DNA from: Siphonodentalium dalli
Taxonomy: Eukaryota > Mollusca > Scaphopoda > Gadilida > Siphonodentaliidae
Length of the DNA stretch: 64,000 nt
Reading direction: 5' to 3'
Assembly: GCA_032622095.1 (NCBI GenBank)
Contig: CP136068.1
Coordinates: 162,085,465 to 162,149,464 of the forward strand
Both the position numbers and the translations under genes were made by a program. Each line of letters opens with the position of its first letter. The first letter of the stretch is position 1. The notes beneath the pieces are model-generated. The model was not told the origin of the DNA. It was given only the letters and a program-made list of their open reading frames with translations, and did no database searches. Positions 9,562-19,380 of this stretch are shown here, one piece after another.

Positions 9562-11776
9562 CATCTTAGTGTAAGAATTGGAAGCGTTTTAAGTTTTGCC
9601 TTTCGCCAACGCCGCCGTTTAAGCGTTCTAGTTTCGTTCACACCAGCCCGAATCGTTGGGGTTCTATTTACACGACTCCGACAGGCGCGGCCCCGTTTTC
9701 GCCTCCCACGGCGTCGATTCAGTACTATTTTCACTCCATCACTACAGCCATAGCAACGCACGCGGATACGCATCTGTCTGTGGTTTGTTTTTAACACACG
9801 AGTTATTACAGACGGCGGTATGCGCATGCCCATACGGTCTGTCCTTCGTATCCGTAACACGCGGGACGTGATCTTTAGACGTTTCCGGCGACCGTACTTC
9901 CTGTCGCGATTTAAATCAAATAGCTCAATTTTGATCCTTCTCCTCGGGCTATGTCCACCGGAAGTGTTGCATTCCTTATTGTACACCACAGTGAGATAAA
10001 GATCCGCATGTTGAATGTTAGTCACGTGGGATAGCAGTTCTGCGGGAAGCGTGAAACTTATAACGTTCTTTGGTCGTCTGTTCTTTCTAATAGCACCTGA
10101 AATTATTATTGAATTATAATTACCAGCTAAAAGAGTACCGAAGGCATTCAACAACGAACAATAAATCTAACGTACATACAGCGCTGACTATCATCAGTTG
10201 CGTTCACCGATTATTTCCTAATTAAATTATTATTTTCAACATAAATGGTGCTACTTATAGTGGGAACTGTACCCTAAATCCGGCCAATTATAGGGCCATT
10301 TCCTTGTACAGTAATGCCCTCAGTAATCGACTCCTTAACCACAGCAAAATTATGGGTAACTTTTCAGGATTTAGTTGGAAATATGGCTTTCTTATGAATG
10401 GAAATAAGCCATATTTCCGACTAAATCCTGAAAAGTTACCCATAATTCTGCTGTGTTTAAGGAGTCGATTACTTAGGGCATTACTGTATACTCAAAATAA
10501 TATATGCAACAAATGAATGATTTTGAGCCATGGATTAGTGCAAAATACACCCATGTGCTATATCAACGATGCAATCAACATGGTGTTTATAATGAAAATG
10601 AATTTATGACTCCAGTCATAAGTCAATGTTAATTATAATTACCATTATGGCTCAAATTCATTCATTTGTTGCGTATATCTCGGATGAGTATGAAATGAGA
10701 TGGTCCCATAAATGGCCGGATTTATTGTACAGTACCGGTTTAAGAATTGCTTGGTATCGAAACAAAAGAATCATTAGCTGTAGAACTTTGCATAGATGTT
10801 TTGGTAAATACATTTGGGGAAAATATATGATCCCAGGTAAAATATACATGTAATTCAATTACTGTTTCAATCACATCAAATTACTTTCCAAAATTATCAT
10901 GATTCTCATTTAAAAGAGGACACAATAAGCATTTTACATATAGTGGTGAGGTTTCTTCATGTAGTGTCAAGCAAACTATTGGGAATGGTCCTGTTTTATG
11001 TGTACATTATTTATCTTATTAATAAATAAATTCACCCTCTGGGGACATCATTCTGCCTAGGTCTCAACTTTTCTGAAAAGTATTATGAAATGTTTTGGTT
11101 CGTTCTCTTTATTAGTTTAGTTTCTCTATATCCCCACATTGACAGACCACACATTGCATAATATATATATGTTTTAATGTGTGCACATCACCATTGTCAC
11201 CATCTGGGAAATCAAATATGTGTGCAAGTATGTCTCCGGTGTTAGATGGGGTTTAAGCATAATGAGATCCCCAAAGGGTGAATTTATTGATGCTAGCCCG
11301 CTGTGCTGTGTAGCGCCACTAAATGCATCCTCTGGAGACCTCATTCTGCGCATGTCCTGCACCATATTATCAAGCCTGTCCAATCAGAACCAATAAAGTT
11401 TACCTAGTTCGGCGATAAGATCAATCCTGTTGTTGCCTCTATTAGATTGTACTGATGTTGCCTCCGAGTTATCGTTATGCACGGGCTCAGTCGTGGTTAA
11501 TCTGATGCTGCTCATATCTACACCGCTTGATCCGGCGTCTGATTGTACCCTCTTAATCAACGGGTCTCTATTTAGATGGCCGGCGAGTATCATCAACACT
11601 CGTTTCCTCTCGGCGTTGTCAATATGTTTTCTTTGATGAATTTTATGCACAACAGTCTTCCGAAGTTTGTAAGTTAACTGTTCACTTCCTCCAAATTGCG
11701 CATGTGCGAAAAACGTGCACAATACGTACAGCGTAAAACATAGAATATGCATTACACCGGTTGCTATGGTAACCAC
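9562..11776 (-). CDS. TGF-beta superfamily ligand, activin-like (signal peptide and propeptide exons; 3' part missing)
   Basis: Two minus-strand open blocks appear to be consecutive exons. Exon 1 (11776-11404) encodes a short N-terminus, a hydrophobic signal segment (ILCFTLYVLCTFFAHAQF) and a basic helix-rich region. It ends at a GTAAAC donor. Exon 2 (10096-9562) begins after a TTTCAG acceptor. Joining restores a GGT codon in frame (phase 1 intron, 1307 bp). Exon 2 has a typical propeptide beta segment (ADLYLTVV), a later RIRVRCYGC motif like the paired cysteines of activin/inhibin-beta propeptides, two N-glycosylation sequons (NTS, NET) and strongly basic RRGRRKRGR and KRRRWRKAK runs that could hold furin sites. 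A GTGATT donor at 9561-9556 precedes the frame's stop. The cystine-knot exon was not found. Activin-like is inference; the family call is firmer than the subfamily. Confidence 0.68.
10307..10488. repeat. Near-perfect foldback, arms ~85 bp
   Basis: The left arm begins TACAGTAATGCCCTCAGTAA and the right arm ends with its complement TTACTTAGGGCATTACTGTA. Only a few mismatches occur along ~83-85 paired positions, with a loop of about 10-15 nt. Transcribed on either strand, it would form a long hairpin. Possible readings are a young MITE-like element or a hairpin-RNA precursor. No target duplication is clear. Confidence 0.85.
10500..10677. repeat. Inverted repeat, ~31-bp arms
   Basis: ATATGCAACAAATGAATGA...TTTGAGCCAT at 10500-10531 pairs with ATGGCTCAAATTCATTCATT...TTGCGTATA at 10647-10677. 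It adjoins the previous foldback within the same intron. Confidence 0.75.
11028..11350. mobile_element. Composite palindromic element, family D copy 1
   Basis: A half-palindrome at 11028-11060 (CACCCTCTGGGGACATCATT) and a full palindrome at 11260-11348 (ATGAGATCCCCAAAGGGTG ... TGGAGACCTCATTCTGC) flank a ~200-bp middle. That middle includes TTTAGTTTAGTTT and a CACATTGCATA block. The same order of parts recurs at 26115-26516, so the palindromes and middle travel as one unit. It lies inside the ligand gene's intron. Confidence 0.68.
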
Positions 11777-12003
11777 GTTGTCGTCTGTTGCTTCCCATTT
11801 TCCATTGCTTTGCCTCTTGTGGCTGACGTGGATTAAAGAGGCACTGCAGCGTTTCCACTACACGACTCTCCCATAGAATGAGTCATCTGAAAACATAATT
11901 GTAATTAGCATCACACTGTGTAATCACTTAAATTTGGTTCTGTTCCAAATCCAGTAATCGGTAGTTACAGGCCCATTGGTCTATTGTATTCCTAATATCT
12001 CAC
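11777..12003. other. Region upstream of the ligand signal-peptide exon
   Basis: On the minus strand this would hold the 5' UTR and perhaps the promoter. I see no TATA box or initiator that I would defend. Confidence 0.35.
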
Positions 12004-12107
12004 TCCCGGTCAAGTGGTCCTGCTAATGTGCTATGATGTTGGTGGATCCTGCTGAATTGCTATGATGATGTTAGGGCGAACTTATCATGTTAACAAAACG
12101 TACCATT

Positions 12108-12475
12108 AAAATGATGTGAAACACTCCTGTGGGGTGAGCAATTAGAAATGGAGAATAATCTTGCTCCAAGTTGTTATTTTTACGAATATTAATCCAAATT
12201 AACAACACACACCGTCATTCTTATATATTAATTAAATGCAATGACGTTGGATGGCGAAATCGTTTGCGTTAGTTTATCGCCGATTGTTGGGTCCCGATTT
12301 GAGATGTAAATATATTCAGTTGAGCGTAGTTCAGACGTTGTTTTCTATGGAGTGGTATGGTCGATTTCTTTTAATTTGTCGGTGATGTTAGTGGAATGGT
12401 ACATTCCCCAGCCTGAGAACTAACTTAAAAGTTTATCGCACTCGAACAAGTCCATACTATGTCTTTAAATGTTTC
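12108..12475 (+). repeat. Interspersed repeat family E, copy 1
   Basis: A ~360-bp unit begins near GTGAAACACTC and includes GTTAGTTTATCGCCGATTGT, CAGACGTTGTTTTCTATGGA and GGTGATGTTAGTGGAATG. It ends near GTCCATACTATGTCTTTAAA. The whole unit recurs at 58472-58830 and, inverted, at 62385-62750. The edges (TTTAAAGTG and CTTTAA) are weakly complementary. It has no open frame and its class is unknown. Confidence 0.75.
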
Positions 12476-12749
12476 TAAAATTGTCGTTTTCGCGGGGTTC
12501 GGAAATCTGAACGTATAAAAAATCATTATCAAACGTTCAAAAACATATATATTTCGAAATAGTTTAATACTGGTTGAATTAGTTGTAATTCGAGTATAAT
12601 CAAGATCGCTCGCTATTCACGTCGTTTTGCAAACATCAGCGCAGCCATTATTATTTTTTCAACAATATTTATACTGAACGTCTCAAACAGACACTGGCTT
12701 GTTCTCAAATCGCTCGGATTAGCCAAAACGGTGAAAACGACTACTTTAA

Positions 12750-13141
12750 CCCTTTACCCAACAAACCGTCCAAAACCGGCCAAATAAAGCTTCAACAGCC
12801 TAAAATATCTTCGGTCTGTCTCAATAGAACCATACACATATGGATATCATTGGAACCGGCTCCTTGACCACATTGTGATAGTTACAGTTATACCCTGTGC
12901 CAATGCATTCTCTTATATATGCGAGTCGACCATAGGTCGCCTCGCATATATAAGAGAATGCATTGGCCTAAAAAAAATCTTTTTTTAACACTTTTTACCA
13001 TTTTTTCTTACATTCTTTAACAATTTTATAATTTTTAATGTGTTAAGCCAATGCATTCTCTTATATATGCGAGGCGACCTATGGTCGACTCGCATATATA
13101 AGATAATGCATTGGCACAGGGCCGTTCTGTTGGGTAAAGGG
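12750..13141 (+). mobile_element. Double-hairpin piggyBac-like MITE, family A copy 1
   Basis: The 392-bp element is flanked by TTAA (12746-12749 and 13142-13145). Its ends are CCCTTTACCCAACA and TGTTGGGTAAAGGG. TTAA targets with CCC-type ends are characteristic of piggyBac elements (established knowledge). The left shoulder is long (~150 bp, with CCGGCCAAATAAAGC and GATATCATTGGAACC) and the right shoulder short. Between them lie palindrome H1 (about 12900-12967), an AT-rich spacer (TTCTTACATTCTTTAAC) and palindrome H2 (about 13049-13117). H2 is the reverse complement of H1. No coding capacity. Confidence 0.88.
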
Positions 13142-13255
13142 TTAACAAAAATAACGCTACTTTTTCGTAACGGCACCAGTTTGCCCTAACATCATCATAT
13201 CATTCCAGCAGTACCTACCAATATCCTAGCACATATAACACTTGACCAGTGGTAT

Positions 13256-13747
13256 CTTTGGAAAATATAGTAGTAGTAATGAATTTTTAATTGCCTTGCG
13301 TGATATTTTGTCGATACAATTATGACCTAGGTAATTTCCCGACGCTGTAGACAGGTGGACGGGTTGCATGGCATTAGACGAAATGTCGTATAGCCCGATA
13401 CATGTATAACACTAGTGGCGTACACGTGTAGCCACCTATATAGTTATGTGTTCAATGTCAACCATGGAATTGTTATATATGGTGTCCATGTGTATTGGCG
13501 AAACATAATTATACATGCAAACTGTTTGTGCAAACGTGACCACATGAAAGAGAGATGGTGATTACCATATCGTCAGCCGGTCGGTGAGTAACGCTATCCA
13601 ATGTCATTTCGATTCAGAAACTTTAAACCACTTCATTATAACTTTATAAAAAAATACTATACACAATCTAAAGTTATGTCTGATGTAATTTCCTGACACT
13701 GTAGACAGGCGAACGAAACGCCATGTAGACAAGTGGCATGGGGTGAA
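13256..13747. other. Unrecognised stretch with a loose internal repeat
   Basis: GTAATTTCC-GAC-CTGTAGACAGG occurs near 13330 and again near 13688. The text at 13440-13600 (ACCATATCGTCAGCC, GGTGAGTAACGC) loosely resembles 17290-17325. Otherwise nothing. Confidence 0.4.
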
Positions 13748-14332
13748 CCCTTTCATGACTGGAGCTTCCTGATTTATGTCGAAAACCCTCTGCCAATGCA
13801 TTCTATTATATATGGGAGTCGGCCATAGGTCGCCTCGTATATATAAATGAATGCATTAGCCTAAAAAATTATATATTATGTGTTATAATTGCTAAAACAT
13901 GTAAGAAACAATGAAAAAAATCATAAGAATTGTTGAAGAATGTAAGAAATAATGATAAAAAAATATAAAAATTGTTTAAAGAATGTAAGATCAATTTATA
14001 AAATTTGATAAATAAAAAGAATGTAAGACAAAGGATACAAAATGATAGAATTGTTAAAGAATGTAAAACAAATGTTAAAAATTGTTATAGAATGTAGGAA
14101 AAACATTATAAAAATTATAACAATTGTTAAAGAATGTAACAAAAAATGACAAAAAATGGTAAACATTGTTAAAGAATGTAAGAAAAATTGATAAAACAAA
14201 TTATAAGAAATTGTTAGGCCAATTTATTATCTTATATATGAGAGGCGACCTATGGTCGACTCGCATATATGTGAGAATGCATTGGCACATAACATCTAAT
14301 GTTGCGACAGCGCAGCTCCCGTCATGGAAGGG
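13748..14332. mobile_element. Hairpin MITE, family B copy 2
   Basis: Ends CCCTTTCATGACTGGAGC and GCTCCCGTCATGGAAGGG are inverted repeats. The right flank is TTAA and the left is degraded (TGAA). The two internal palindromes (about 13794-13860 and 14217-14286) share the family A hairpin sequence, including GAGTCGGCCATAGGTCGCCT. The spacer between them is ~360 bp of tandem variants of ATTGTTAAAGAATGTAAGA. The ends differ from family A beyond CCCTTT, yet the hairpins are the same. Confidence 0.8.
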
Positions 14333-14609
14333 TTAAATGAAAGGTCGTTGACCCCGAGTAAGGTAGAGATATTGCCACCTCCAGTATACAATATAATTAT
14401 GCGCACAATGTCCAACAAGAGGGTGGCGTATTGATAAGATAAGATAACATATATTGGCAAATCATAGAAAATATGATGTCTGCTACAAACGTGACTTAAA
14501 TAAGTTTGGCAATATAATACAATATGGATGCGAGTTGCACGTACTTGTATATATGGTTGGCTATTCATGTATATAAATCATTTTGGCAATATCTACACAT
14601 TATCGCTAC

Positions 14610-14763
14610 AGTGAAGTGATATGGGCTTTAGTATCACGCCGAATTGACGATGTCAGATCGCCGTATCAAACGAGCTGCCGCAGGCAGCGAGTTTGATGCG
14701 GCGATCTGACATCGTCAACGAGACGTGACACAGACGTGATACTACAGCCCACACACTTCACTG
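14610..14763. mobile_element. Short MITE with TA flanks (Tc1/mariner-like)
   Basis: CAGTGAAGTG at the left and CACTTCACTG at the right form terminal inverted repeats inside TA dinucleotides (14608-14609 and 14764-14765). Most of the 154 bp pairs with itself, including GACGATGTCAGATCGCCG against CGGCGATCTGACATCGTC. The central loop is short and GC-rich. TA duplication and size fit a Tc1/mariner-derived MITE; the superfamily is inferred. Confidence 0.75.
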
Positions 14764-14765
14764 TA

Positions 14766-15270
14766 CAGATAAAGCTTTTATTATATGACACATGTTTGGT
14801 TCATCCCATGTCACTCAGGGCAAAAGTACTTCGTTACACCATCCCATGTCATCACCCGGGCAAAAGTAGGCCCTACTCCAGTGAACATTCCCAGTCATCA
14901 CCCGAAACTACCAATTTAAGGCCAAGGTCGAGGAACTATTTTTTGTTGAATTTGGGGGTGATTCGCACACACGCGTAATAATACAAAACAGTTGGTCAGG
15001 ATACACGCGCGACAATAGAACAGATCGGTTTACGCTTCAAACGAACAGACCTGATAAATAGTTCCCAACTTCCGGTGACATAATTTCACGGGATACTGAT
15101 ACGGAATTCAAAGGATACTGATACGGAATTCATAGAATACCGATACAGCTCACGACCAGACAAGCGTTTTCCGACTGCTCGGAATTTATCGCCAAACAAT
15201 AGTGGTATTTGTAAGGGATTAGTGGTAGTCATATAATAAAATATAATATGGGTGCGATTAAGAGACAATA
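14766..15270. other. Unrecognised stretch
   Basis: It contains a small direct duplication (CCCATGTCA-TCA with GGGCAAAAGTA, near 14806 and 14848) and a short GATACTGATACGGAATTCA duplication at 15093-15132. No gene seen. Confidence 0.4.
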
Positions 15271-17059
15271 GAGACCTTTCGCAAAACTCACGTTTACGAT
15301 TACGGATACGGATAGGGTACTACGTCACCAACCTTTGTGTACTTTCTAATCGTTCTCGTATTTTACTATCCGTAATGACGGTTACGATTTCATGGTTTCT
15401 AATAAGTTCAAATAACACCTGAAATTTATTTTCTGCAATATATCACTTTACTCCGTTCGAGACTGTATATGTATATGATATATCATGTAAACCATCCAGT
15501 TGTATTGAGCTACGACCTCGATATGCTGTTTAGATTGTCAATCACTGTACTCGTCGTCGTGAATCACGAGCTTCCCGCGAAATAAGATCGCTATTCACAA
15601 CGGATAGCCATCGCTGGCTGCGACAGAAAACGTTACAGTAAGAGGAGTGCACTATGAAACCAGTCGCCAATAATACAATATATAGTGTGCGATGCATGAG
15701 GAGTTTTGACTGATTATTATGTGCAAGATAGTACACAATATATAGTGAAATTCAACAAGTATTTAATTCAACAACCCATGGTGGTGTCCTAGCGTATGCA
15801 GTTATAGAATGCCTCAGGAGAGCCTAAAGAATGGCATAACCCTATTAATGAATAGTGAAAGATTTTGTGTTCTCTTCCCCTTTCCCGAATTGAATAGTTC
15901 ATTCAATTTAATAATATTCGGTTTTCGGTAAAAGTTGGGTTTTATATATCTCTCTCGTGGAGTCTGTAATGCAGGGCATTTTAAAATTACATGGAATTCA
16001 TAACCGATTTTAAAATTACATGGAATTTATAACCGAGTTCTAAGTTACATAAAGTACTCTGTCTGAGTAATCTGAACCTACCCTGGATCCTGATTCAACT
16101 GGTAAGTAGTGATTTCTGCTCCTGAACCGTAACTAAAAGAATATTTGGCACACCCACCGACATCACCAGAGCTCAGCAGTCTCTGTCAGGTTTGTTCTTT
16201 GCGTTTATTTTTAATTTAAAGAACACGCACAAATGCGGCATTTAAAGGTAATCAATCCGATTAGATGTCCCCATATCATCAGATTCCAATAACAATTTTT
16301 TTTTTAAATGCCGCTTCTGTTATCAGAATCGAGTAATTGCTCAAAAGTAATGCTAACCACAGTCAACTATATTATAAAATTGCCCAAAACATGTTATTTA
16401 TCAACATTTTGTTCAACGAAATTTTGCCGGTTTGTCAAATATCTGACAAAAAAGCAACTTGATGCACATCGCTTCTACCGTGTCGACTTTGTTTCGAATT
16501 GGTATTAACAAATCAGAAGTGATGCACATCAGCGAGCTCACCAACCTTATGTCGGATTTCCTAAACCCAAAGAGGTGAAGCCGAAATCGCATTGAAATCA
16601 ACTCGCGGACTTGAAGGGGCTTGAACGATGGCGTCGTGGTTGATGTGAGTTCCAAATTCAGGAACCCCTCTTCCCCATCAGCATAACGTCTATCCGGTCA
16701 TCCATGCTAACAACGAACTGAATATCCACCACATATGACCTGGCATTTATACCTGTATTGCCACAATATATCACGAGAATCCCGGGTCGTACGTTGTGAC
16801 TGGTCGAATTATTGACAATATTAGCGGGTCATGATTATCGAATTGTTGCAAATGAGACGATAAGTGAAGTATTAAGGGACTGTATACCAAACACACGCTT
16901 TGAGTTGTAAAAGTGGTACGAAATAATGATCGTACGTGTTCGTCAAAACTCTTACGCGTAATCGTTTTGCGAAAGGACTTTTTGGCCATACGGATAGACT
17001 TACGACTACGAATAGCTATCCGTATTCGTAATCGTAAACGTGAGGATGCGAAAGGTCTC
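15271..17059. mobile_element. Probable DNA transposon remnant with ~45-bp terminal inverted repeats
   Basis: GAGACCTTTCGCAAAACTCA, CGTTTACGATTACGGATACG at 15271-15316 is mirrored at 17014-17059 (CGTATTCGTAATCGTAAACG, GCGAAAGGTCTC). The dinucleotide TA flanks both ends. The 1.8-kb interior has no transposase frame that I can recognise. A truncated family G element lies inside at 16245-16470. Confidence 0.65.
16245..16470 (+). mobile_element. Family G MITE, left-end fragment
   Basis: AAAGGTAATCAATCCGATT, CCCATATCATCAGATTCCAA, AATGCTAACCACAGTCAACT and CCGGTTTGTCAAATATCTG match the left two-fifths of the complete copy at 43134-43586. The match stops abruptly after the CAACTTGAT block. Confidence 0.75.
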
Positions 17060-17460
17060 TAATAATGTACGGTATACTACTACAATAATAGTTACATGTA
17101 TTTGTATATATGGCTATCCATGTGTCTCGTTCTTCAGGAGGCTAGTGTTAAGCGTCATTGAGTCAAGTAAGAGTATCGTTATACAGAATCGGACATGTCT
17201 TAATACGCCTGTATTGGAGAACGTAATTAGAAATTAGTACTGTTTCGTGCAATCAAATCGTGCCTACGCGAAGGAGAGATGTCGTTTACCATATCGCCAA
17301 CCGTGGTCGATGAGTGGAGCTGCACAAACTACAGTTATATCCTAACACATGCACTTGTTTACATAATATTCGGACAAAACCTTTGCATGTCCCAAACAAC
17401 TTGGGTATTTTCCCAAATTTACATGGTCAGTCATCTGTGAGTGTGTGACCCGATTACCAA
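17060..17460. other. Unrecognised stretch
   Basis: No gene or named repeat. It loosely resembles 13440-13600. Confidence 0.35.
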
Positions 17461-17464
17461 AACA

Positions 17465-18175
17465 ACAACAAAATTATAGAGTGAAGCTCCAACATTTCAC
17501 TGTAAATATATTGAAATCTTATTTAACGCTATCGTCAAATATACATGGACAGTTTTCCAGTGCGATGTTAAATGTGTCACTTGTGCCTATTGTGAATAAT
17601 AAACCGGAGATATTGCAAGCAAAGACAATTACCGGCAAATTGCTCTGTCTTGTGTTATTCCAAAAGTATTAGAACACAACTCAAAATTAAACGGAGTACT
17701 ACCGATAATCTGTTTGGCTTCACACCCAAACACTTCACCGACGGATGTATATTCGCTCTCAATGAAACTATACGACGTTGCACCAGTGGGATCACTCCGG
17801 TGTGTGCGTGTTTGCTGGATGCTTCAAATGCTTAATTTCCACCGAGTGGATCATCGAAAACTGTTGCATTTGCTAAAAGCGCGAGGCGTTTCTCTTCTCT
17901 TTATAAAACTTCTTGATGATTGGTTCAAAAACAAACCTTCAAAGTGCGTTGGGGGACTTCTGGTTCCTCTTTATTTCGCCCTTGCAGTGGAGTTAGGCAG
18001 GGGATTGTTATCAGTCCTCATTTATTTAACGTTTACGTTTACGTTGACGGGATCTCATGAGAACTGAACAAGACAGATACCGGGTGTTTTGTCGGTGGTC
18101 ATTTACTTAATCGTCGGAGTTACATAGACGACATGTGTTTAATTGCTCCTTGCCTCATGGTAATGTGTCGTCTCT
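17465..18175 (+). pseudogene. Decayed non-LTR retrotransposon reverse transcriptase
   Basis: Reading across frames gives the reverse transcriptase blocks in the right order. They are VPIVNNK, DNYRQIALSCVIPKVLE (from 17624), FGFTPKHFTDGCIFAL, CACLLDASNA then FHRVDHRKLL (the FLDASKAFDRV-type block, broken by a frameshift), GVRQGIVISPHLFNVYV, and SYIDDMCLI in place of YADD (about 18118). At least three frame changes and an in-frame stop rule out function. The endonuclease and 3' end are missing. The wording is typical of non-LTR elements, but I do not assign a clade. Confidence 0.8.
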
Positions 18176-18392
18176 TAAGGTTACCGTGAAGTAATTATTT
18201 CCCATAGGCCTCAGTGTTAACATATAATGGCCTGCAGCCCTGACTATCCACGAATTGTGATAAATTAATACATGATCACCAGGATTGGCATCTGCGTAAA
18301 GTTTCTGCATGAACAAACTCATATAGTCTAGCATGGACTATGCCTTTAAATTTGGGATTAATAAATTAGAGTCAGAATTGCGTGAAACAAAT
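18176..18392. other. Junction region between the RT relic and the rDNA spacer
   Basis: TTTCCCATAGGCCTCAGTG near 18199 also occurs inside the small transposon at 32012-32462 (near 32031), suggesting a fragment of the same family. Otherwise nothing. Confidence 0.4.
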
Positions 18393-19380
18393 GTTGAGAA
18401 AATCGTCCGAAATTGACATTTAGGCCTCTGAGGCGCGAACGGCGAGAACGGAAATCTGTCGAAAATCGACATTTCGGCCTCTCTCCAAAAATGGCGATGC
18501 CTTCCGAAAGACGACATTTCGGCGTCCGAGGCGAATTGAAGGAAACACAAAAAACTACCAACTAAAGTCAAGCCCGACACGGGGAAACGTTGGGGGAAGA
18601 GAAAATCGTCCGAAATTGACATTTAGGCCTCTGAGGCGCGAACGGCGAGAACGGAAATCTGTCGAAAATCGACATTTCGGCCTCTAAGGTCGAACTAGGC
18701 CTCTCTCCAAAAATGGCGATGCCTTCCGAAAGACGACATTTCGGCGTCCGAGGCGATTTGAAGGAAACACAAATATGCAGAGTTAAAAAACAAAAACTCA
18801 CACCTCGGCCTCTGAGGCGTAAACGACGAGAACGAACGGAAATCCGTCGGAAATCGACATTTCGGTCTCTAAGGCCGAACTAGGCCTCTCTCTAAAATGG
18901 CGATGCCTTCCGAAAGTCGACATTTAGGCGTCCGAGGCGAAATGAAGGAAACACAAATCCGCAGAGTTAAAAAACAAAACCGACACCCCGGCCTCTGAGG
19001 CGCGAACGGCGAGAACGGAAATCTGTCGAAAATCGACATTTCGGCCTCTAAGGCCGAACTAGGCCTCTCTCCAAAAATGGCGATGCCTTCCGAAAGTCGA
19101 CATTTCGGCGTCCGAGGCGAAATGAAGGAAACACAAATATGAAGAGTTAAAAAACAAACCGACACTTCGGCCTCTGAGGCGTAAACGACGAGAACGAACG
19201 GAAATATGTCGAAAATCGACATTTCGGCCTCTAAGGCCGAACTAGGCCTCTCTCCAAAAATGGCGATGCCTTCCGAAAGTCGACATTTAGGCGTCCGAGG
19301 CGAAATGAAGGAAACACAAATCCGCAGAGTTAAAAAACAAACCGACACCTCGGCCTCTGAGGCGAAAAAAAGTTGGGCAA
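18393..19380 (+). repeat. Probable rDNA intergenic-spacer subrepeats, ~182-bp unit, five copies
   Basis: Anchors ATGGCGATGCCTTCCGAAAG fall at 18490, 18713, 18897, 19077 and 19260 (spacings 223, 184, 180, 183). Units also hold CGAAAATCGACATTTCGGCC, TCTAAGGCCGAACTAGGCC and GGCGTCCGAGGCGA, and are clearly GC-richer than the flanks. Position upstream of a collinear spacer and 18S start, plus subrepeat structure, is what rDNA intergenic spacers look like. In other animals such repeats carry RNA polymerase I enhancers or spacer promoters; that role is inference. Long open frames on both strands here are artefacts of stop-poor GC repeats. Confidence 0.7.

Larger units (their letters stand above)
10097..11403 (-). 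other. Intron 1 of the TGF-beta-like gene, carrying two foldback elements
   Basis: The intron is bounded by GT (minus strand, 11403) and AG (10097). It contains a near-perfect 180-bp foldback (10307-10488), a wider inverted repeat (10500-10677) and a composite palindromic element (11028-11350). Confidence 0.6.
12004..13255. mobile_element. Foldback element family F, copy 1, carrying two nested insertions
   Basis: The left end (GGTCAAGTGGTCCTGCTAAT, GCTATGATG, TTAGGGCGAACT) is mirrored on the right at about 13160-13255 (CAGTTTGCCCTAACATCATC, CAGCAGTACC, CACTTGACCAGTGG). The mirrored arms match those of the intact copy at 46393-46911. Between the arms lie a family E repeat (12113-12475) and a complete family A MITE (12750-13141). 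This gives an insertion order: F first, E and A later. A possible 5-bp target duplication (TATCT) is weak. Confidence 0.7.

Noticed and set aside
12900-13117. Hairpin repeats as a CRISPR-like array
   Set aside because: There are only two inverted palindromes per element, within TTAA-flanked transposons in an animal genome; no spacer array or cas genes.
14296-14568. 90-codon minus-strand frame next to family B
   Set aside because: No recognisable domain, partly MITE sequence, no splice context.
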